Assembly (NCBI RefSeq): GCF_000002985.6
Contig: NC_003283.11
Coordinates: 1,550,001-1,614,000, forward strand
Direction of reading: 5' to 3'
DNA: 64,000 bases
Origin: Caenorhabditis elegans
Lineage: Eukaryota > Nematoda > Chromadorea > Rhabditida > Rhabditidae
Shown: positions 56,901-64,000 of the stretch, in pieces
How positions within the stretch are numbered: the first letter of the stretch is position 1
How the letters are laid out: every line of letters starts with the position of its first letter
Program-made: the position numbers and the translations under genes
The notes under the pieces: generated by a model
Databases searched by the model: none
Seen by the model: only the letters and a program-made list of their open reading frames with translations
What the model was told of the DNA's origin: nothing

Positions 56901-57815
56901 ATATTTCCATTTTCCACGGCAGTGCGTGGGTGGCCACAAAAATGTTTTCGAAACAAAATTCCTTTCTCAAGTTGCGAAACGTATCTAGCTATTGCTAATA
57001 CAAAGAACATGTCAAACAAGGCAGACTACGGTATAGTTACGTATATGTAGCTTTGCTCATTGCTCGATATTCTTGTTCGTTGCCTATATAAACGACTATA
57101 TTTGCATTGAATTCAAAAATTCAGAGATCAAAAACTAAACACTGAATGAGCAATTTCTAAAAGTTCAATAGAATAATTGTTCTGCTTCATCAAAAATATC
57201 AAACCTTATTTATCCGGCAACTAACGCGAAAAAAAATGTTAATAGCAGGTGCATTACCTATTAACAAATAATTAAAAAACAAACGCTGCTCCCATATTTT
57301 TTAATTATCGAGTAAAAATGTGAAGTAAAATAATTGTTATTTGTTTTTCGGGATTGTAATTGAACATCAACTAGTATTTAAAACTAATTGAAGGTATGTA
57401 TAAGCTCGAAAAATGAAGTAAAAAGTTGGAAAAGAATTGTTTCAAAAGTGGTATTTGATATAGACTAGGTGAACTTATGAATACTTTTTTTTCTTATTTC
57501 AATTTATCGTAGGTTTTTTATTTTGATAAAAGTAAAAATTAATGGGATATGTCAAAACTGGAGAATGAAATGCACTAGCTAAAAATTAATAAGTATGTCA
57601 AATTAAAAAAATATTAAAAAAAAAAATTAAAGTTGCAATTTTCTGATTTTTTTTCAAATGAAAGTTTACCTGAAAAAAGCCGCACACGCCCTGCAACTTG
57701 TGACTCCGAAGTGTACACCATGTGCGGATAGCTCACATACTTTGCAAGTGGTCTCGCTGGAATTAGTTCCAGAATTTGGCGACGAGGGAGACGACGTTGA
57801 CGGCGGAGAAGACAT
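53976..57815 (-). CDS. Nuclear hormone receptor 1 (421 aa)
   Basis: Nine exons: 57815-57670, 56680-56600, 56555-56497, 56447-56356, 56210-56106, 56055-55948, 54761-54546, 54494-54284 and 54223-53976. All phases match. Residues 24-87 form a C4-C4 DNA-binding domain: CKVC ... [11 protein letters not shown], then [10 protein letters not shown] and [11 protein letters not shown], followed by LGMTSENVQWNRDP. The P-box CRACAAFF is that of the nematode supplementary receptors derived from HNF4. The ligand-binding domain (about 210-421) includes [13 protein letters not shown] and ends [19 protein letters not shown], an AF-2-like tail. Such receptors are ligand- or cofactor-controlled nuclear transcription factors. 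Intron 6 carries a 935-bp inverted-repeat element. F16B4-type nhr genes (nhr-117, nhr-178) come to mind from memory, but I cannot say which this is. Confidence 0.88.
54864..55798. mobile_element. DNA transposon remnant with perfect 27-bp terminal inverted repeats
   Basis: The left end CAGGGTGCGCCAAAAGTATG... (54864-54890) and the right end (55772-55798) are exact inverted copies over 27 bases. Length is 935 bp. Internal ORFs of up to 83 codons exist on both strands but no transposase motif is recognised, so it looks non-autonomous. The left flank is TA, as in Tc1/mariner insertions; the right flank reads AA, so the duplication is not clean. It sits within intron 6 of nuclear receptor 1. Confidence 0.85.
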
Positions 57816-60359
57816 TTGTGAAGATAATTAACGAATGCTGAAGTCGCGGAGAAATATTGAACTGGTCGAGGTGGGGAGAGGGTCACAAAACACAGCGGGG
57901 TGGGGAAGAAAACAAATCCACACAGGGCACAAATCACATCGAGTGAGTATGTGTCTTGTTGACTAACTGACTGTTCGGCAAATCAAGAATCGCGAAGAAA
58001 AAGGCCGAGGGCGTAGGGGGGAAGGTGATAAAGTTTTGATAGAGGTATGATATAGTAAGGAACCTGTAGTGATTGTAGTCAACGTGATATGATATTTATA
58101 GAAATAAATCACAAAAAATTGTGCCTGAATTGTGGTTTGTTAAATTTTGCCACTGCAAATGAAATGATATTTGCAGGGATTCGCAACATTTTTTGTTTAA
58201 CTGCTTTCAATAAAACTAGAGGTTCAGAAAATACACAAGAGCTTAAAAATATATCATGGTTAGTAGCCTTTTTTAATAATAACTAAACAACAATTTTTGA
58301 AAAAAAAAAGTTGCCTTTAATTTGTGGAAATGCGAGGCAACCCGACGAGAAAAAAGCTTAATTAAACCTTAAAAATCATCAGTCAAAAGTTTAAATTTAA
58401 ATCTACAAACTACTAAGCCACAAGATTCTTTCCATGAATTGATTTTTAGGTCCTGTAATTTCATTGCAAACATTTTCTAAAGTGTACTCGATCAATTGAT
58501 GATTCATACTTTTTTCTAAATTAAAAAATCATTGCGGTAGCAGACTGCGGAGTACATATATTTATTGGTTTCCGATTTTTGAAACTTGTTGAAAATCCTC
58601 AACATTGCAATGACGGGAAGAGTAAGATTGCAATTCAAGATATTTGAACCTTGTGAACCCTTATTCAAAAATCTTTCCCTTTTATGTATTGGACAAGTTT
58701 GAAGGTTAAAGTATTCTTGTCAATTTGATCTCTTCAAACTATGACTCTAATAAAAATTTCCAATAAAAATACAGCTTCTCAAACGTGTTATCATTTTAAA
58801 TTGAGTTATTATTAATTCGAAAAACGTAGTCAGACACAATATTACAAAAAATTAAGCCACTTCTTTATGGCCAAAAGGCAAATGAGTTTGTTCAAAAGTT
58901 CTAAAAATCAAAAAAAATTATAGAAAAAAAAAGAATTTTGAAACTAGGAAAAGCCAAACTGGATGGAGAGAAAGAGCAAAATAGTGTTTCTTTGATCTTT
59001 CAAACTCATTTAATCCAGACATTCTAATATCCGATTAATTTCAAAATAAGCTATGTACAGCTCTACATACGGAGGAGGGAAAATGGATTGAGCAAATATG
59101 ATACATTAAACTAGAAAATATTATCCAGGAGTTAAAAAGAAACAGCTAATTACATCTAATTATTGAATTGAATTGAATTTATTACGATTGAAATCGTGAT
59201 AATAAACATAATAAACATACGATAATAAACATACAGAAAAATAATAAACATACAGAAAATGAATTATCATCTGAATAGTTGATTAGTTGGTACATGAATG
59301 TGCGGGTGTCAGGGAGATGAATAATGGGTAACATGAAAGTAGTTTGAAAGTAGTTTTATATGATTCATAGTCAGATAAATTGATTTTTCGATTTTTCAAA
59401 CTTTCTTTCTGATAATTTAATCGATTTTCATCGATTTTTCAAACTTTCTTTCAGTTAACTTAATTTATTTTTTTCTGTTTTTTCGATTCGTTTTGCAACT
59501 TTATGCTGTTTCGTTTCATGTTTTAATTTATTGACTTTAACCCTTTTTTATTGCATATGAAGGCAATTGCCGTTCGGGTAATTTTTTTGCCGGAATTTTC
59601 AATTTTGACAATTTGCCGGTTTGCCGAACATCAATTTGTTGGAAGTTTTTAGAAGGATTTTTATAAGACGGAAACACTTAAAACTGTGCTTTTTTGAAAT
59701 TTTTCCAGTTTTATCTAGACATTTTTACAGAATTTGCTTATTTTTAAAATAGATGTATGACATTCATAGGATGCATACAATTTTGCCGATTAAAATTGAA
59801 ATTTTCAAATTCTCAAAAAAAAAAGTGCAAAACCACAATTTGCCGAAAATTCACTGCAATTGCCGTTTTCCGGCAATATAGGCAAATCGTTTTGCCGCAA
59901 AATTGTAATTCCGACAACTTTCCGATTTGCCGATTTGCCGAAATTTTATATTCCGGCAATTTACCGAGTTGTCGATTTGCCGGAAGTTTCAATTCCGGCA
60001 ATTTGCCGATTTGCTGGAAAATGTCACTTGCCACCTCCGTGCATTTTTTTTAAATACATACATGGATTATTTGATAATTTCCCTGCACCTTTCTTTAATC
60101 TTTTTCAAGATTTTGGTAAAATGAAAACTTTCAAAATTCATATTGTTGATCTTGGGCGACAATTGCAAACGTACACTTGAACTATTTAATACGAACCTTA
60201 CATTGTATGTCATTCCGCCACAGCATTTGTCTGCATGTCTCTCTATTTCTCCTTTTTTGTGTATTCACTCCAACGACGCTGGCAGTAACTACCTCTTATC
60301 TGATTTTTCGTCATCATTGGCTTCTTTCTCTCTTTTCATTACCTTTTCTTGTCAAAAAC
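57816..60359. other. Region between two divergent nuclear receptor genes
   Basis: It holds the 5' flanks of both genes, AT-rich DNA, a short tandem AATAAACATACAGAAAA (59205-59262), a duplicated TCGATTTTTCAAACTTTC (59390-59455) and a GCCGATTTGCCGG block (59562-60040). No gene seen. Confidence 0.6.
59562..60040. repeat. GCCGATTTGCCGG dispersed repeat, copy 4
   Basis: Begins GGCAATTGCCGTTCGGG and ends CACTTGCCACCTCCG. The spacer (59640-59830) is clearly homologous to spacers of copies 1 and 3: AAACTGTGC..TTTTGAAA, then TTTGCCGATTAAAATTGAAAT. Confidence 0.85.
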
Positions 60360-62676
60360 ATGAAAAATTTGATTAATATATGTCCGCGTCCATCAACATC
60401 AAATCATTTTTCAAATATTTCCTTGTCATCATCAGAGCCGCCTCCTCCAAGGAAGGACTGCCGAATTTGCTTTGAAAAAGGCCACGGCTACCATTTTGGA
60501 GTGTTCTCTTGCAGAGCTTGTGCTGCTTTTTTCCGGTTTGAAATTAAAATACTATATTGATATTAAAAAAATAAATTTATATTTTAGACGTTGCCACTTC
60601 CTAAAAGAAAACCGTCGTAGATGTCGGCTATCCAAAGGAAAATGTGGACCGAATAAAAATGGAAAATGGTTTTGTAAAACTTGCCGATTGGAAAGGTGCT
60701 TTCGATTGGGGATGACTCCTTCAAGTGGGCTGACTGAAATTTCCGGAAAAAATATACTAAAAAAATATTTCAGATATCCAATATGACAGAGACGCCTATA
60801 AATCATCGGTGAAAAAAATAAAAGACAGTGCTGAAAACGTAAGTTTTTGGTTGAAACCTTGAACTGTTCGAACCACTGAATTTTAGTACTAAATTTCGAA
60901 TTTCCAGAAATTTTTAGTGACAAAGTGTGAGTTTCCCGCTAGAATTTGCTTGAAAAATTTTGAATTTCCAGCAACTGTTTTTGAAAAAAAAATTTGAGTT
61001 CCCGCTAATTTTTTTTGAAAAATGTTGAACTTCCTGAAATTTTTTTTGCAACAAAATTTGAGTTTCTTGCTAGAACTTGAATATCCAGGAAGTGTTTTTA
61101 AAATAAAATTTGAGTTTCCAGCTAAATTTTCTTTGAAAACTTTTGAATTTCCAGCAAATTTCAGGAAATGAAATTTGTGTTTCCCGCTAGAATTTGAATT
61201 TCCAACAATAAATAATAGAAACGGAATTTGAGTTTTTCACTAGAAAAATGAAAAAAAAATTGGAGTTTCCTGCTAAAATTTGTTTGAAAAATTGTGAATT
61301 TCCAGGATAATTTTTTTTTAATAAAATTTGAATTTCCCGCTAGAATTTGACTGAGACAAGCAGATTTTTCAACAATTTTTAAGAACAAAACTGGAGTTTC
61401 CCGCTAAAATTTGTTTGAGAAAATTAGAACTTCCAGCAAAATTTTTTATGAAAAAATTTGTCTTTTCCGTTACTAAACACAGTATCAAAGTAATTTTTCT
61501 TTTCCAAAATCTAATAATTTCTAGATCACCGAGCCAAAACGTGATGCCACCTCACTCATATTAATCAATAAAACCTCTCAAGTCCTTCCATATGTGGATC
61601 TATCACAACTGGTTAATAAGGCAACTCGCATGCTTTTAAATCCAATTTTCACCAAAAAAACTAAAAAAATGAGCAACTTGGAGCAACTGACTCATGGGCT
61701 CATCGAGCTTCAGTGGTCACAAAAAGACAATTTAGCAGAGGTTGTACATCTATCTGTGAGTGATGTCACACAAGATATGGAAAGATCCATGTTTGGAGCT
61801 GCAAAATGGATGATGTGTTCCGAACGAATCAGGAACTATCAAGACTCGTTAAAAATTAGAATACTGCAAGCAATCTGGTACACTTGGGGACGTCTCGAAC
61901 GGATTGCCACTACGGCAAAATTGAGATTAGAGAAAAAATGCGAAGAAAAGGTAGTTACTGAATTTTAAATGCTTTCTGTTTATATGTATCCAGGTTTTTA
62001 TTTTAGCATTTTGTGTTCTCCCCAATGTTTGCACTGAATTTGGATGAAATGTCTTTTGATGCTAGCTGCTGGACAACTCTCCCGTTTGAAGAAATGCAAT
62101 AGTAAGTTGGATATTTTTATATGAATATCATTTAAATTTTTAGTTTCTATGTTCCTAGAGAGCTGTTCTACGAAGATGCCGTATTGGAAATGATGGAAGT
62201 GAAGCCAAATGACGTGGAGACGACATTTATCATTTGCAGTATTTGCTTTCACTTGACTGGTGAATTTTTTAAAAGTTCAAAAAAATTAGTTTAAAGTTAA
62301 GCGCGTAGCAAATTCATTTTCCGGTGTTTGGATATCATTTCTTAACAGAAATTATGTTGTAACTTGTGGCTTTTAAAAGCCCAAACGAAATGACGAATGA
62401 CTGTTGAAATTTTTTTTATTTTCAGGCAAACGATTCGGTGGCGAAATCCAAGAAAAGATGGACCACTTACAAGACGTTTTATCAAACGACCTTCACGAGT
62501 ATTACCTGAAAAACAAAAACTCCATGTACCTTCGGAGGCTAAAACAGTTAATGAGAATCAAAGAGAATTTTCTGAAGCTGAGAAGTGCTCGAATGGATAA
62601 ATATGAAATTGGCGGATTTTTCAACTCATTCAACCCACGAATTTCAAACCCGGAGTTTTTTGAGGTGTTATCTTAA
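60360..62676 (+). CDS. Nuclear hormone receptor 2 (421 aa)
   Basis: Seven exons: 60360-60535, 60588-60724, 60774-60838, 61525-61950, 62007-62101, 62144-62259 and 62426-62676, all in phase. The DNA-binding domain spans residues 34-96: CRIC ... [11 protein letters not shown], then CRLSKGKC and CKTCRLERC, followed by LGMTPSNIQYDRD. The ligand-binding domain includes WYTWGRLERIATTA and ends GGFFNSFNPRISNPEFFEVL, parallel to receptor 1. The upstream reading frame is open but hydrophobic and lacks an acceptor, so the ATG at 60360, 33 codons before the first zinc-binding Cys, is chosen. Exon 2 ends at TCAA|GTGGGC to join the NIQYDRD motif. The predicted length equals that of receptor 1, and the shared WxxWxRxER and C-terminal ending suggest the two are paralogues. 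Intron 3 is enlarged by a degenerate tandem array. Confidence 0.87.
60885..61470 (+). repeat. TTTGAGTTTCCCGCTAGAA degenerate tandem array
   Basis: About ten imperfect units of 50-60 bases with TTTGAGTTTCCCGCTAGAA, TTGAATTTCCAGCAA and GAAAAATTTTGAA in turn, filling intron 3 of nuclear receptor 2. Confidence 0.8.
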
Positions 62677-62802
62677 CTGTATTTTCGATGTGAAGTTGTA
62701 GTACTATTATTGTGTGCAACATTTTTTATACAAGGAAAACATCAGTCAAATATGTTTTGAACCTACATCATAGTAGATTTACTTTCAGACTTATGTTAAA
62801 TT
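62677..62802. other. Short convergent intergenic gap
   Basis: 126 bases separate the stop of nuclear receptor 2 (+) from the stop of the srbc gene (-). No consensus AATAAA is seen for either; variant poly(A) signals are likely. Confidence 0.5.
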
Positions 62803-63435
62803 TCAAGGTTTCGAAATAGTGGCAATATGAGGTATAGGCTGAGTAGATCTTTTAGATCGTCGACTATCCTCAATTTTTGATTGTCTTCTAACTAAAATTT
62901 CAATGACAATAATTGATTCAATTGCTCTTCCGACTTGCTTCAGCATTGCAGTAACTGGTCCTGTAGTCGTGTAGGCTATCAACGGAGAATTGGGAAACTC
63001 GTGAGCCACAAACGATGGAACAAAGTCGAAGAAGAAAATCAAAAAAGCGTCGAGAAGAGCTAGTCGATTGGCCTGAAATGTTTCCAAACTTGTTGAATTG
63101 ATATCATTATTTTAATTCTAAGACCTTACTCTTTTCGTAACTCCAGAGTTTTGCAGAGTTTTTGAAAAAAGCATTAGCTTAATGCAAAGAATTATTGTGA
63201 AGAATATGATCACAGGAAATATAACAGACTTATAAGTGGTCCACCAATTATATGCACAAGTATTCAAGGTGCATGGGAACGTTGTACAACTGTCTGGGAT
63301 ATGTTTTAAATTTTTTCCACAAATTATGAAAATAACAAAGTCCTCGACAATGAGAAATATAAATGGAGGAATGTAGAATAGTAGGTTTGAAATTCGAGGT
63401 CGAGCCACGTGATATTTAATAGGTAGGTAAGTTGC
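62803..63435 (-). CDS. srbc-class chemoreceptor, 3' exons (partial)
   Basis: Two in-phase exons, 63435-63130 and 63072-62803, give the last 191 residues. The 5' exons must lie beyond the right edge, because 63436-64000 is intron or inverted repeat. Visible: YLPIKYHVARPR, a helix LLFYIPPFIFLIVEDFVIF, an extracellular loop with several Cys (CTTFPCTLNTC), a helix VIFPVIIFFTIILCIKLMLF, then ANRLALLDAFLIFFFDFVPS and a basic tail. The NRLALLDxxIxFxFDxxP motif is characteristic of nematode serpentine receptors of class bc. The exon end uses GTAAGG at 63129 because reading five bases further loses the frame. Expression in sensory neurons is family knowledge; the ligand is unknown. Confidence 0.75.
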
Positions 63436-63451
63436 CTGTAATGGTTAAAGG

Positions 63452-64000
63452 GGGAGTAGAGTTGGTGGGTATTTTGCTTAAATAGACTAAAACTGGTCCA
63501 AAAACAACGAATTTCATAATGAGACTTCACAAAAAATTTCCAAAAATTTTTTATGGTAGGCCACAATTTCGAAAAAAAAAGAGCCACATTTTGCTAAAAT
63601 CTGAAATTTCTTGGCACAGCTGCTGGATTTTAGTTTTTCTGAAATTATCATTCTTTAATCCTTATTTTGGTAATTTATCTCGCGGAAATTTGTTGATTCA
63701 GACAACTTTTGAGCCGATAGGCATCCAAAAATTATCAAAATTGGATCAGCGAATTTCCACGAGATAAATTACCAAAATAAGTATTAGAGGGTGATAATTT
63801 CAGAAAAACTAAAATCCAGCAGCTGTGACATAGAAAAGTGTGCGAAATTTCAGATTTTAGCAAAATTTGGCTCTTTTTTTTCGAAATTTTGACCTACCAT
63901 AAAAAAATTTTTGGAAATTTTTTTGTGAAGTCTCATGACTTTCGGTGGTTTTGGACCAGTTTTAGTATATTTAAGCAAAACTCCCACAAACTCTACTCCC
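63452..64000. repeat. 549-bp inverted repeat reaching the window edge
   Basis: Arms of about 250 bases pair end to end: GGGGAGTAGAGTTGGTGGG at the left, CCCACAAACTCTACTCCC at the right, and inner pairs such as TTTTGGTAATTTATCTCGCG with its complement. Centre near 63725. No transposase. It probably lies in an intron of the srbc gene. Confidence 0.9.

Noticed and set aside
60177..60359. 61-codon upstream extension of nuclear receptor 2
   Set aside because: In frame but hydrophobic and without an acceptor; the family normally starts a few tens of residues before the first zinc-binding Cys, which the ATG at 60360 satisfies.

Overview
The window is nematode nuclear DNA, almost certainly from a Caenorhabditis autosome and most likely Caenorhabditis elegans chromosome V. 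The evidence is AT-rich DNA with short introns that start GT and end in TTTTCAG, gene starts next to TTTTCAG-type acceptors that fit SL1 trans-splicing, nematode-specific chemoreceptor families (srsx, srbc), nuclear receptors with the CxACAAFFRR P-box, very many hairpin MITEs, and a CDC25 phosphatase whose length and setting fit cdc-25.2. No database search was run. Organism and gene identities rest on pattern recognition and memory.

Layout. Positions 1-464 hold the 3' end of an MFS transporter (+). Positions 1044-3102 hold a complete five-exon srsx chemoreceptor (-). Positions 3103-32778 are about 29.7 kb without a convincing gene: AT-rich MITE-laden DNA alternating with higher-GC pyrimidine-rich blocks. 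cdc-25.2 occupies 32779-34934 (+). Three secreted glycine-rich peptide genes follow (35722-36028, 41451-41727, 44135-44559, all +), each with a TATA box and upstream GATA sites. Between the first two lies a foreign-looking block (37332-39939): an unrecognised 108-aa gene, then three broken gene copies in a row (a ZNF593/BUD20-like zinc finger, a mitochondrial acyl carrier protein missing its pantetheine serine, and an RG-rich tail split by an hAT-like MITE with a perfect 8-bp target duplication). Positions 46144-48689 carry a transposon-derived-looking gene with one in-frame TGA. Positions 51042-53916 carry an F-box-like nematode gene (+), convergent and almost touching a nuclear receptor gene on the minus strand (53976-57815). 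A second nuclear receptor gene of the same predicted length (421 aa) is divergent from it (60360-62676, +). The window closes with the 3' exons of an srbc chemoreceptor (-) and one 549-bp inverted repeat that reaches the right edge.

How the parts relate. Apart from cdc-25.2, a cell-cycle gene, the content is typical of fast-evolving chromosome-arm DNA: chemosensory receptors, expanded nuclear receptors, secreted glycine-rich peptides, F-box-like genes, gene fragments and MITEs. There is no operon-like cluster of cooperating genes and I found no clearly new multi-gene system. The strongest leads are the pseudogene block with its hAT footprint, the one-stop transposon-derived gene, and the unexplained 30-kb gene-free interval.
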